Numbered from the stretch's first letter, positions 26,301 to 41,300 are shown. The stretch is DNA of 46,833 bases from Phallusia fumigata (GCA_008931825.1 QXVZ01001667.1:1-46833), one strand, 5' to 3'. The notes: a model not told the origin generated them from the sequence alone. Translations and numbers: made by a program.

Positions 26301-29300
26301 TAGACAGTAACAACCCTACATATCAAAGTTTGTCATAAAAAACTAGCTATATAAAGTAATATTTTTGTGATAGCATTAACAGATGCTTTTTCATTATACT
26401 TGGTACAGACAGAAGAAGTGAGTCCCGGCAACAATCAATGCTGATCGGTGATAAGTTGGACCTTGAAACAAGCGGGGAAATGACATGTCTACAACCCGAT
26501 CCAATCATAAAGCTTAAAAGAATAATTGGGTTTGGTAGTGGTCTCCTACCATACACTGAAAATAAGGCTTACAGGTATTTAGTACATTTAAGTCAAATGT
26601 GACATGTTCCGTCAGCTTATTTTTTAGTTTACAGCTTGGAGACAGTTTATTTACCACTGTTTAGGGAGCTGTGGAGGTTAAATGGGTCACTAGTTGCATC
26701 TTTTACATTTTTAGACATCTTGCTTTGTGGCACCCTACCACATCTCTTAATGGAGGAAATGATGTTGTTGTGTATGCTGTTCATGCTGTTGTTGTAGCTA
26801 TAGAAACTGCAAATGGGCATCAACACTTTTTCGTGGGTCACACTGAGAAAGTTACATCTTTGGCCTTCAATAATCACCAAGGTATTTTTTTGTTTTTTAC
26901 AAACTTATGTTCAAACATGTGATAATTTTTTTTTTTAAATTTGCACTACAAGTACTAAAAATGATTTACTGTTTTATCGAATATTTGTTAAAAAAAATAT
27001 TTTATTCTTGTTTGCCTAAATTGTTACCAGGGTCTCCATGTATTTTGGCTTCTGCTCAATCTGGTGCTGGAGGAATTGTAAGAATTTGGAAATTTGAATC
27101 ACAAAAATGTGCTGCAATTATACGAAGTCAGCATTCAACCGGAATGAACATTCTTGCATTTTCCAAGACTGGTGGGGTCTTGGTTGGTATCGGAAAGTAG
27201 GTGATCTGTACTTGTTTATTATTAAACCACTGTATAAGAATGGGTTATATCTCTAAAAAATGACTAGTGTTCTTCTTTCTCTCTATTCTCACTACAGACT
27301 TTTGGTAAAAAATGTTCGACTTATTTCCATGCAAATTTTTCAGCTTGAAGCTCACATGTCATCACTTTCGCGTTAACCTATAGCCCCATTGGTAACCCGC
27401 TAGCCCTGATAGGCAAAACAATTTCCAAGCTAACAAGCACCACAAACTGAAGGTTTTGGGACATATAAAACTATTTGAATGTTGGTGAATATGAAGTGTC
27501 ACCACAACTGGGCAGAAAATGTGAAAACAGTTTCTAGCTTCCATACAAGCATATTTAAGACTGTGGCATGAACCATCAGATATTGATGAAACTTTGACAG
27601 TTACATATGTTAAATTAGTTGCAAAAACAACTGCAGTTATGCTGTCAATACACTAATCTTCACATGCAGCTAACTAACTCTCATTAACAATAGTACATGT
27701 GTGTTTCTACAGGCAGAAACAATCATGCAATAAACAGACAAGGTTGCTAGGAGACTCAATGTAATGTAAAATACTAAACATTGTTCCCTTTTAATCATAC
27801 AGCATGTAGAATAGCAATACACAACAAAGACACCCATTGTATCTTTTATTGTATATTTAGGCCCATTTTGTGCATTTTGACTTATTTTTAGGGATGGTCA
27901 TGGAAAAACTCTGTTTATGGTTTGGAATACAAGTGCTGCTCTACGACACGGTTCAGTAAGCGTTATTGCAAAAGCTCATACTGATGTGGAGGTAAACTGA
28001 TTTTTTGCAATAAACACATTTTAACAAAACCAAACACTCTTGTATCAACCCATGCAGATTTCACGAGTAAGGGTCAGTCCGATAGATGACACTCGCATGG
28101 TAACATGTGGTCGTGACAACATCAGATTTTGGCGAGTTCGCTCTAATCAACTGCGATCATGTCCAGTTGCCATGCCGACTGAGCACAAAGTTGAAGAAAT
28201 CACTGATGTTACTTTTGCTCCATTTGGCATAAGTAGGTTGATTCTAAACATAAAATCTTCTGTTACTTTCAAAACTTGAAATTAAATACTGATGTATTGT
28301 TGTTTTCATTATTCTGCCAAAATTGTTTGAGGTTTTTGCTTGTCACTTTGATTGNGCTGGAGGAATTGTAAGAATTTGGAAATTTGAATCACAAAAATGT
28401 GCTGCAATTATACGAAGTCAGCATTCAACCGGAATGAACATTCTTGCATTTTCCAAGACTGGTGGGGTCTTGGTTGGTATCGGAAAGTAGGTGATCTGTA
28501 CTTGTTTATTATTAAACCACTGTATAAGAATGGGTTATATCTCTAAAAAATGACTAGTGTTCTTCTTTTCTCTCTATTCTCACTACAGACTTTTGGTAAA
28601 AAATGTTCGACTTTTTTCCATGAAGATTTTTCAGGATGCTCACATGTCATCACTTTCGCGTTAACCTATAACCCCATTGGTAACCCGCTAGCCCTGATAG
28701 GCAAAACAATATCCAAGCTAACAACACCACAAACAAGGTTTTGGGACATATAAAACTATTTGAATGTTGGTGAATATGAAGTGTCACCACAACTTGGCAG
28801 AAAATGTGAAAACAGTTTCTAACTTCCATACAAGCATATTTAAGACTGTGGCATGAACCATCAGATATTGATGAAACTTTGACAGTTACGTATGTTAAAT
28901 TAGTTGCAAAAACAACTGCTGTTATGCTGTCAATACGGAAGGCAGAAACAATCATGCAATAAACAGACAAGGTTGCTAGGAGACTCAATGTAATGTAAAA
29001 TACTAAACATTGTTCCCTTTTAATCATACAGCATGTAGAATAGCAAGACAAAACAAAGACACCCATTGTATCTTTTATTGTATATTTAGGCCCATTTTGT
29101 GCATTTTGAATTATTTTTAGGGATGGTCATGGAAAAACTCTGTTTATGGTTTGGAATACAAGTGCTGCTCTACGACACGGTTCAGTAAGCGTTATTGCAA
29201 AAGCTCATACTGATGTGGAGGTAAACTGATGTTTTGCAATAAACACATTTTACCAAAACCAAACACTCTTGTATCAACCCATGCAGATTTCACGAGTAAG

Positions 29301-32300
29301 GGTCAGTCCGATAGATGACACTCGCATGGTAACATGTGGTCGTGACAACATCAGATTTTGGCGAGTTCGCTCTAATCAACTGCGATCATGTCCAGTTGCC
29401 ATGCCGACTGAGCACAAAGTTGAAGAAATCACTGATGTTACTTTTGCTCCATTTGGCATAAGTAAGTTGATTCTAAACATAAAATCTTCTGTTACTTTCA
29501 AAACTTGAAATTAAATACTGGTGTATTGTTGTTTTCATTATTCTGCCAAAATTGTTTGAGGTTTTTGCTTGTCACTTTGATTGTGCCTAATGTACTGAAT
29601 AATGTACATAGTTGGCAATTTTTATTTATGACTTAAAAAGTCAATTACAACTCCTGGTGAAATACATTTTAAAGACAAATCTACTTTATATGAGTTTTGG
29701 TAGTTTTTGATTTTATCATTTTAATGGGTTTCAGTTTCCTCAAAAAATTACAATGAGAGCTTGGAGAGTGGCAGTTTGTCTGTTTATTCTTGCACAAAAG
29801 CCGGATATGTGCTGGAAGTTGACTTCCAGAAGGTGGCAGTAATGAGTGTGCACAGATTGTACCCTTCAAATTCTGCTGATAACAATGCTGAAGAAGTAAT
29901 CAATAAAGGTATACAAAACATTAAAACACTAAACACGGATCTGTTCATAATTCTCATCAAAAATATACTGGCCCAAATAGTTCTTCAAAGCAACATGCTT
30001 TATTCATCAAACGTTTCGGCAACAATTCATGCCATTTATATTTTAGGCATAGCTCTCAATACATTAAAGTTTACATCAACATTTGTGGCAAGTGGTTCAG
30101 ATGATGGAGTGCTGAGGTTATGGCCACTTGATCTTTCTTCTGTGTTTCTTGAAGCTGAGCATGAAGGTCCAGTAACTGACATTGACCTAACACCAGGTGA
30201 TGTAAAGGTTCAATGGTTTTCAGCCCCTAACAGTACAATTTGTTCTTGATGTAGAATAACATAAAAAATATCAAACTGGTTTGTATACAACTTTAAATTG
30301 TTACATTTGTTTGCAGATGGCACTAAAGTTTTAGCGGCAACTTCTGTTGCTACCCTGGGATTTCTTGATATTTCTACAAGAAAATACAGCACTATTATGC
30401 GGTCACACACTGATATGTAAGCTTGATGTACTTCTGCTTCTATTTGGTTACACAATAGATCTATTCGAACTAATTTTTATACATAATCTGTAGTGATTTA
30501 AAAAACTACAAATTGATTTTCTTCTGTCACAGGACTGACAAAGATTATCAAGGTATACAAGAAGTGCTCATTAGTACCATGGTGATCTACAAACCTTAAT
30601 TTAATTTTAAATGTTATCTGTGGTTGCTTTTTTTCTGGAACAGAATTGGGGATGGCTGTATGGATGGTCTTCGTCGCACTATCTGTACATGTTCTGATGA
30701 CCGTTCCATTCGGGTTTGGGATATCGATACCTTGCGCCAGTTGTATGATTTTGCCACACCTGAGGACACCCCCACTGCCATATCCTGTCATCCTATGCTA
30801 GAGGTAAGTTTTTTTACAAGTTACATTTGTTGATACAAACAGGTTTTTTATTTAAATTATTAAAAGTTAATATTTGCCTAAGAGGTTGAAGAGTCTGTTT
30901 GGTATTATTGGGTTGTTATTTTTTAGATATTTGCTTGCGGGTTTGAGAGTGGTGCAGTCCGAGTGTTTCATGTTGGAAATACCAGTGTGTTGTCAGAGCA
31001 TACGAATGTTCATCCAGGATCTCAAGTAACAAGCATTGTGTTTACACCGTCTGCTGATAGACTCATCACACGCTGCGAAAAAGGTATTTATTTAGCACAT
31101 ATAAAAAACTTGTTGCGGTTGGAGTTTGTGTTTTTTGTTTGATGCCACATAAGCACAGATTAGAAAGCATCATTTTCTGACTAATTGGCAAGAGTTAGTT
31201 TTGGGATGCAAAAATATCACTAGGAGGGAGAGTGTCACTTACTGGTATGTCTTTCCCCAACAAGTATATATGATTAGTCACAAGTCAGCAAAAAATGTTT
31301 TTTGTTCTTAGCACCAGTTTATTTAATAAAACTCCCTAAAATTTTGGCTACCTGAGGGTTGTTAATAATCTTGATTTGTTGTTTAGGAACTGTTGCTGTT
31401 TTTGACACATCAGATGTTGAAAATGTGGGTGCACCTCTTTTGCGGTCGTTACCAAATGTTGCAGCTCATGGCAACCATTATGGTCCACAAGCCTTATCTG
31501 TTAGCCAAGATGGTCGCCGTGTAGCCTTTATTGGCCCAAATGAATTTACAGTAACAGTATCAAATGCTTCAACCCTTGATGAATTGCTTCGTACAGATGT
31601 TTCTGCAGCAACTAAGGCAGACCCTGACATACTGGGACAAAGGTGGGGAAAACTGTAAAACTAGATCTTTTGCTTCACATGGAAAATTGATTTTTTTAGT
31701 TTTTTCCGATAATGTATCCTCATGGGCCCACTTTAATAAAAAGAACTGACATACCAATCCAAATGTATTGAAATTCAAAATAGGAATAGAGTAAGTAGGA
31801 ATAGAGTAATTGGTGTTTAATTGGCTTAAGGTTGTTTCAGCCTGATCGGCAAAGAAATCTTTACAGCTCCCAAACACAGGTTAAAATGTTTACTGTTCTT
31901 TTCCGAACGCAAAACAATGCAACACGAAAGGAGTGATTGACAAGTTTACGACCCAAGGAGCATAGCACAAAGCCATTGGCATCAGGGCTGCTACTTTAGA
32001 CATAAAAAGTTGTTTATTTGGGGAGTCAAGGCAGGCTCGTTGACTAAAATAATGCTATAATTATGAAGTGGGAAAATCAATATGTTTGATATATCATGAT
32101 AAAGAGGACAGTGCATCACAGAAACTAGATTTAATCATTTTTCTATTAGTCCTGCTACTTCATTGCAGTAAATGTTAAATTTGTAGTGCATCACTGGAAT
32201 CACGTTGGTTTGTGGTTCAATTGGTGTAGCTCGCCAAAGGGTACAGAAGGTCAACCTTTTTGTGGCTATAGGGTTAAAATAATGTTTTCAACAAAGAGAT

Positions 32301-35300
32301 TGTAGTTGGCATGGCATTAGAAATGATTTGGCTGGGTTCTAAATAAGTTTTGTTTTTAATTTTTGTTTAAATTTATTGACTTAATGAACACCAATTTTAA
32401 TTAATGTTTGCATGTGTGTGGTGATCCATACGTATCCAATGTAACAAAAGAAAACGTTATAAATGAGGACAGTATGATTTAGGGGTTACTGTGTTCTGGG
32501 GGCGGAGGAACGTCTGAGTGCGTTATGCTCATGAGTCTGCCATTGAGCTACCTGCCTTGTTGCAGTTCCGTTGGTGATTTTTTGAAAGTTGGTTACTTCA
32601 ATTTCGGTTAACCGCTCAAGTTCCACTGGGTTAAAGCAATGCTTTTTAAGTTTCTTGCTCAGGGAAGCACAAGCGGCTGAGATGGGATTAGAACCCGCAA
32701 CCTTGTGTGCAAAAGGCAGTCTCTCCAACCCCTCAGCCATTTTGGTGACTTTCAAACCACCATATTTTTGGCATTACTTGAAAAATATAGAAAGAGTACC
32801 GTACTAAAAAGTTTAGTATACTAATAAACCCAGTATACTAGATTTAGTCATCAAATATATGTGATTGGAATCGTTAAGTTTGATAAAAGCACAAGCGAAC
32901 TTGATAAATAACTGAGCACAAGCACAATAGATTTGTCCAAGAAACTTTTTTCACAAATTATGTGTGAAACCAAACTGAGTGTTTTACATAATTTCATCTT
33001 TCAGTGTATTTTGTAAAACAACACTGCAACACTTTATTCAGGCCTAAAGTGGATGTTCCACTACGTATCACATTTAGCCCTTCCTCCATTGACCAACTTG
33101 TGGTGGTAACCATGGGCAACCGCTTGCTAAAGCTGGATGGCAAATCTGGAAGACTGCTATCGGTCACTGATAATGTGCACAGGTAAATGAAGCACTAACT
33201 TTTTTGTATTGTCTTGTTTGTTCCATAGTGACAAATCAACTTATTGTTTATAGGGGAAGCACTACCAGCTTGTGTATTGGTGATGACTGCTGCCACCTTG
33301 TGACTGCAGGGGACAAACTTGTCAAGGTTTGGGACTATAAAATGTCGAAAGATATAAGTTGCCAGGTAAGGCCAGCAAAATCTGTTAAGTTTTCCCTAAA
33401 ACTTGTGTATTTTCAAAAAAACAATTTTGTTGCTTATGGTCCAGAAAAAGATGTTCTAAATAGAACATAGAAATGTTGGACGCTCTAATAAATTGTGAGC
33501 TGGGGAAATACTATTGCAATAATCTGCCTGACAGCAACAGTTTAGTTTACTGCATTTTTAAGTCAATTTTACAAGATTATATTACAACCCACATCAGTTT
33601 TGTTGCTGACATTTGTAGCCTGTGTGAGGACATTACAGGCCCCAAACCAACTGGTATACAAGCCTTTAGTTAATGAAATACNNNNNNNNNNNNNNNNNNN
33701 NNNNNNNNNNNNNNNNNNNNNNNNNNNNNNNNNNNNNNNNNNNNNNNNNNNNNNNNNNNNNNNNNNNNNNNNNNNNNNNNNNNNNNNNNNNNNNNNNNNN
33801 NNNNNNNNNNNNNNNNNNNNNNNNNNNNNNNNNNNNNNNNNNNNNNNNNNNNNNNNNNNNNNNNNNNNNNNNNNNNNNNNNNNNNNNNNNNNNNNNNNNN
33901 NNNNNNNNNNNNNNNNNNNNNNNNNNNNNNNNNNNNNNNNNNNNNNNNNNNNNNNNNNNNNNNNNNNNNNNNNNNNNNNNNNNNNNNNNNNNNNNNNNNN
34001 NNNNNNNNNNNNNNNNNNNNNNNNNNNNNNNNNNNNNNNNNNNNNNNNNNNNNNNNNNNNNNNNNNNNNNNNNNNNNNNNNNNNNNNNNNNNNNNNNNNN
34101 NNNNNNNNNNNNNNNNNNNNNNNNNNNNNNNCAGCCATTTTGGTGACTTTCAAACCACCATATTTTTGGCATTACTTGAAAAATATAGAAAGAGTACCGT
34201 ACTAAAAAGTTTAGTATACTAATAAACCCAGTATACTAGATTTAGTCATCAAATATATGTGATTGGAATCGTTAAGTTTGATAAAAGCACAAGCGAACTT
34301 GATAAATAACTGAGCACAAGCACAATAGATTTGTCCAAGAAACTTTTTTCACAAATTATGTGTGAAACCAAACTGAGTGTTTTACATAATTTCATCTTTC
34401 AGTGTATTTTGTAAAACAACACTGCAACACTTTATTCAGGCCTAAAGTGGATGTTCCACTACGTATCACATTTAGCCCTTCCTCCATTGACCAACTTGTG
34501 GTGGTAACCATGGGCAACCGCTTGCTAAAGCTGGATGGCAAATCTGGAAGACTGCTATCGGTCACTGATAATGTACACAGGTAAATGAAGCACTAACTTT
34601 TTTGTATTGTCTTGTTTGTTCTATAGTGACAAATCAACTTATTGTTTGTAGGGGAAGCACTACCAGCTTGTGTATTGGTGATGACTGCTGCCACCTTGTG
34701 ACTGCAGGGGACAAACTTATCAAGGTTTGGGACTATAAAATGTCAAAAGATATAAGTTGCCAGGTAAGGCCAGCAAAATCTGTTAAGTTTTCCCTAAAAC
34801 TGGTGTATTTTCAAAAAAACAATTTTGTTTCATGTGGGTTATGATCCAGAAAAAGATGTTCTAAATAGAACATAGAAATGTTGGACGCTCTAATAAATTG
34901 TGAGCTGAGGAAATACTATTGCAATAATCTGCCTGACAGCAACAGTTTAGTTTACTGCATTTTTAAGTCAATTTTACAAGATTATATTACAACCCACATC
35001 AGTTTTGTTGCTGACATTTGTAGCCTGTGTGAGGACATTACAGGCCCCAAACCAACTGGTATACAAGCCTTTAGTTAATGAAATACACACTAAAATAGTT
35101 TTGGAATATCAACATAATTAGGTACAACATAACATCATAATGAGGTTTGACTGTTTCAAATATTTGAATGATAAAAATGTTTATTCAAACAATATTTTTT
35201 GTTTTGTATTAGGCTTTCATCGGACACAGTTCTTCTGTAAACCGAGTTATGTTTACTCCTGACCGACTAACTCTGATTACATGTGGTGAAGATGCAATCT

Positions 35301-38300
35301 TTCTGTGGGACTTTTTGGGTTGTGGAACACCCAGACATCCAATGGAGGAAGATTATCAAGTGGAAACATTAGGAAGGACAATCAAAACTGATCTTCTTTT
35401 ATCTGCTCGAAAACATGGTATTTAGCATTAAAACACAGACTGATAAAAAAGATTAGAGGTGAAAGGTATAGCCTGACAGAAAGTTTGCCATTTTGATCAA
35501 TCAGACTCTGAGCAAAATATGTTTGCTTAACAAATTTGAAAACATTTTTCTTGTTAGATGAGGAAGAAGCAGAAGAAACCCCGAGGGCATCTCCTCCTGC
35601 TCCAATGATTCCTCAAGCTTATGTTGAATATGAATCTGCTTGGGTTCCTCCAGAAATTCTCAGAACATCTGATTTAGATGCCAGTGAAGTATCAGAATTT
35701 ACTGTTGATGCACAAATGATGCAAAATCTTCAGGGCACCAAATTTCCTGAAGAAGGAAGTTCCACTGTTGCTAAACAACAGGATGTATGCCAAGAAGATA
35801 CTTTAAAACAACTTTCAGAAACAAACCTGAAAACTCTCGAAAAGCAAACTAAATCATTGGCAGCTTCAATTAATGATTCCATGCCTGTGCGGGTCGCTTG
35901 GGGAACAAAGCCCCCAGCTTCTCCTGATTTCCCTACAACTCATACTCGTTGCTCAAATTTGCCTTCTGCGAGACTTCCAGAACCTGAAACAATGGTGGTG
36001 ACTTTTCAGGAACGCCCGAATGTTATTTCACATTTTGGCAGCCTGATGAATGACAGCCAAGCTGCTACAAGATATTTTGCACCACCGGAGGGACAGGAAG
36101 GGTTAAAGTTGCAAAGTGTTATTGGGTAAGTGTTTTTCATGCTTATTTTCAATCATCATTTTTGATAAAGTTATATTTTACATTATTTTGTTTGAGAACA
36201 TAAACACTGGTGATTGTCAAAAATGTTTCAGATTTTTAGATCCTTTTACTGCAACTGTTTCTTTTTAATTAAATATTTGTTTTTTAAACAGCTATAATGG
36301 AAATGCTCGCCATAATCTTGCATGGAATCCAGACACTGGTCGGCTAGCGTATAGTTCTGGTTGCCTTATACTATTGGAAAATCTTACCAGTGGCGAACGA
36401 GACATTTTAAAAGGTCACACAGAAGAGATTTCCTGTTTGGCAATGCAACATGATGGCCTGGTATGACTTTTACCACAAATAATTATATGTTAACCTTTGA
36501 TAAGAGGTGACCATTGCTTAAACAAGGCTTAATAATAAAACACAAGCCGAACTTTTTTTTATTTCTTGCATTGTTACTGCTTGATAATGTAGTTTTCTTT
36601 TTTAGATCCTGGCTTCTGCTTCTGGAAGCAAGGGAATGATTTCCAGCTGCATTTGTTTGTGGGATGTCAAAAGCAATGTGTGTAAAGCTACGTTAAAACA
36701 CCATGAACATGATATTGTTTCACTTGCCTACTCAAGAGATGACAGGTGAAATGATTTTTCCTGTTGGCTAAAATCCAATGGTACTGCCTGTACAAGTATA
36801 CTTAGTTTAAAAATAAATATCTATCTTGCAGACCGTCCACAAAAATACAAACAATTAGTGTGTGCTTTCTGCTTTACAATTTTTAGCAAATGGTATATTG
36901 CAGGTTTCTTGTGTCAATGGGAGATTACAGAGAGAATTCTCTTGTGGTTTGGAGTGGATTTAATGGTTTGTCTGCACCAGTTGTGCTTGCTTCCACCAAA
37001 ACTTTATCTGCAGTTCACCAGGTTTGTTTGTGTTTGACCCGCTGGCTACAACATGGACGAGTGGGCCATAAACTTTTGAAATGACTCCAATTTTCCACAA
37101 AATCTTCTGCGACCCTATTACATTTTTCTTAAAAATACAAAATTACCTACCATAAAATTAAAGCAGATGACTGATTTAGAAACAACAGTCATAAGTGTAA
37201 TAAAAACGCTTCTTAAACCCTGAAAATGACGACTTCCCACTTGAGTGCTAAGCAGGACTGTGTTTGTTGTTTCCAGGTTGTTTGGGATCCATACACATCA
37301 AATGAGTTTGTAACTGTTGGTCATGATGCAAGTATACTATTTTGGATGCTGGATGAACACAAAAAAGATGTAAAATATGTTGCTGTACAGAAATACTGAC
37401 TGTTTTTTGTGACTTTTGCTTTGTAAAAACCCAAATTGACCAACAACTAAACATACACTTTGTTTATTGCTATGTGTTCTGATCTGATAAACAATAATAG
37501 AGGTATTGTCTCATTTAGGAACACATCTTAGTTTTGACCTGCTGTTTACGTTTGTTTCTAAATTGTCCGATATGCGGTAAAATTTTACAGATGATAGATT
37601 GTTGCTTGCTGAAAAAACTAAACTATTAAACGCAAAGAAAACTCCAGGATCAGTTTCATAACAGAGAACATATGTTCGTTTGTTTATATTGATAGCTTTC
37701 TCTTTGGTAAATGTCCGCATTGGGATTTACACTTACTCCATTGGTCGAGCAGCGATCAGAACTTTTTGTTGTCTGTCTTGTATACTCAGCTTTTTGAAAA
37801 CTCTCGATCTAATCTTAAGTTTCTGCAGGTGACCTTGAATGTTCACGAAGCTGATATTCCTGAGAATTTACGAATAGATGAAACGAGAGACAAACCAGTT
37901 CATTTCACCGCTGCGTGTTACGGAGAGGAGCGAATGTTATATATAGGTACGGCGTTGTCTACACTTGTATCCTGAGTGAAATTACTGGACAACGTACAGA
38001 ACATAGCAATAAAAGTGTTTGAGCAAGAACTTAAGATATATCGACATTGGAAAATGCGATTTGAATCTGAAGAAATTGATTTGGCTTGGGATTACAATGT
38101 GCGGAATTTGTATAGAGCAGCGATCGTCAGCTTGTTGTAGCTCGCTCATAACAAGGAAATAATATTTCCCACTCATCCCTAAAAGAGCCACTCCCATGTT
38201 CACCTCGAGTAAAAATTCAACAAAAAACTTGTTTTGTAACAAATAACGAATAATGAAAACACTCTACGACAAAGTTTTGGCTTGCAAATGTTGGTGAAAT

Positions 38301-41300
38301 TTCCATCCAGACCTTAGACATCGTTACATTTCTACACTTTAATCCAGGTTCCAGTACGGGGTTTGTATCTGTTTGGGATACTTCAGCCAACCGTTGTTTT
38401 CTGCACTGGAAAGCTGACTCAGCAGAAATATGCCTAATGCAGTCACGTGCTTGCCGCTTATTGGTTGCCGGCGCCTCACGTGCCGCCCGCCTTTGGTCGC
38501 TTGCAGGTGTGAAGGAGATGAGATATTCCGATAGTGATGGAAAACCTGGAAATTTATATTTGGAAGATGAGTTAACAGTTCACGCTGAGGTTAGTCTATA
38601 TTTGTAGTAGGAGTAAGTTCGTTGTTTATTTCGAGTATTAATGCAGGGAACTTTATTATCTAGTCTTGCCAACTAGTAAGTAAATTTAATTGTTAGCAGC
38701 AGTAAATAGATTTTACGAACATCGTGCTTTGTGCAGGTTATATCTGGCTCGTTTGATGACGCGCTTGATATGGGAATAGTAGGAACGACATCCGGGACAC
38801 TTTGGTATCTCGACTGGAATGAACGTTCGACAGTTCGCATGGTATCCGGTCACAGCGAAAAGGTGGGAACGCTCGACTTGCTTTTGGTTTTTAATCCAGG
38901 TCAATTCAAATGCGTAGTCTATGTTAAAGACATTTCGCATTTTGTTTCTCTTAATTGCTAAATCAGATTCACATTTTTATGAAAAATCGAACTGTATGTT
39001 TAACTGTTCTGTATAATTTTAAAACGACTGCGTACATACGACAAAACGTGGTTTAATTGCCTGTTGGCGTCACAATTTTAGATAAACGGTTTAGCGTTCG
39101 ACGAAGGCAACTATTTCGCAACATGCAGTGAAGAAGGAACTGTGCGACTGTGGTCGGTGCGAAGTATGGAACTTGCTGTGCAGTTCCAAGTGAGTCAAAT
39201 TTTGTCACGCATATCATATAAACACGTCTTTTATTGCTTACGCTAATGTATAAAGTTGTGTTTAATCACATGTTGCAAAATATTCGGTTAGTTATTTTAA
39301 AACAGTTTTATACCACCACGAATGCACAATATGAAAAAAAACTTATTAATTAATTGTTTGTAATTTGGAACCAGGTAATTAACCAGTCTTGCGGCTGCAT
39401 AAGCTTCAGTCATTTCGTCACTGAATCATGTGATGATGACGTCAGAATGAGGGCGCACAAAATGTTGGCTGCAGGCTACAGTGATGGTACGCTGCGCGTG
39501 TTTGACATTGACAAGGTGATTTATTGTTTTAAGAATAAAACATTCGTTGTTTCGATAACTTCTCTGAAATAAAAGTTCACAAATGAAAACGCCAAAAAGT
39601 TCTAGAGAAAAATGGTTCTAAACTTTTTGACGTTTTCATTTATGAACTGCCCATTCTTACTTCAGAACGGTATGACACTTGTTGAAAAATAACTTTTACG
39701 TTTACTGATATTCTAAAGACGCAACGTCCATCAGGCCACACAGTGTTGTCATTTCATAGTTAGAAACACAATATTATCCAATCTTTGTTACAGTTGATCC
39801 TAAAACTTCGTCTACAACCCCACACACACTCTGTGATATCCTAAAGACGCAACGCCCACCATGCCACACAGTGTTGTCATTTCATAGTTAGAAAAACAAT
39901 ATTATCCAATCTTTGTTACAGTTGATCCTAAAACTTCGTCTACAACCCCACACACACTCTGTGACCGCAGTCGAATTTTCAGCTGAAAACGACACTCTAC
40001 TCTCTGGTGCCTCCGACGGAACTGTGGCTGTGACGTCACTTGCCACTGGCGTCACGCTTCGTGTACTTCGTGATCACAAGGGCTCTCCCATCAATAATAT
40101 TACTGTGTCGCTTAGAAAGGTAATTCGTCATACAAGTTTTCAGTTTCATTTTTAGCAACTAACTACAATAGGCCTGTGGTAATTAACCAGTATCCTAACT
40201 GATGGTTTGTGACGTAGGATCATCCAGTGGCGCTGACTGAGCTCGACAGCGCTCGTAGTGGCAGTTCGGATTGTCAGCTTTGCTTGGTGTGTGGAGGTGA
40301 CAGGCGTGTTAGCGTGTGGAAGACTGAATGGAAACACGACGTTTGTGAAATGATTGACTGGCTGACTTTTCCTGCGCCATGTTTTGCACCGGATGGATCA
40401 AAACTTACGCAAAACGACAAGGTACAGGCACACATTCTCCCATGTCGAAAGCTTATTCTTTCTCTGGTGCATAAACATTAAAAGTGGCAAAAATATAAAA
40501 ATTAAAATTGTTGCTAAATCTTCACCTTTGGCATACAATTTGATGATGATATCACATCATTCACAGTTTCATTAGAAATCTATCAGACCGGTTCATGGAT
40601 ACTATTGTTAAATACTAAATATACTAATCAATCAAAATAAAACAATGTACTGTTTGAAATTTCCAGAAATCAATGCAGATACTTCCTCCAAGCAGTTGTT
40701 GTTTTCACCCAACCGAAGCTGACCTGCTCATGTACTGTGGCTACGGGATGAGCAAATGTATACAAATGTATAGTCTTACACAAAAGAAGGTAACGCAACT
40801 GTTTCCGAAATGCACATATGCAAAACGCATTGTATTTTACATTAACTATAAAAGCGCAAATTTCACACTGTTTGATATATATATGTACATATATTTGTGG
40901 TTTAAAGATTACAAAATAGGATGTGCTACATTTGTATCACTGCTTTAAATAATGCAGATTTGTGTCCAATGCAAAAACGCCTTGTTTGTGGGAAGGGTGG
41001 TTCCTCGTTTGGCACAAATTTGGGGGAAGTATTTGGAAGTTATTTTTGTCCTTAATTGTTTCAAAAGTAAACAAGCAGCAAACAAATGTTTGGTAGAGTT
41101 CTATTGGTTTGAGTAAAAACAACACATTGAGTCACTTTCACGAGACAAGAAAATAAATAAAAATCATCGTTATAGGTTTTAAATACATGTAAATGTATTT
41201 CCAACTAATTAGATATGGGGCCGAAAGGCAGGTTTGGCCAAGCATTACATCTAATATTCGGTCAAGCGCCATAAGTGTTTGGAAATCTATTACGATGAAA

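Noticed and set aside
32486-32755. 89-aa minus-strand ORF
   Set aside because: It is a read-through of the tRNA-derived SINE, not a gene.
33569-34205. Long ORFs spanning the N block
   Set aside because: They consist almost entirely of unknown bases and are artefacts of the 450-N gap.
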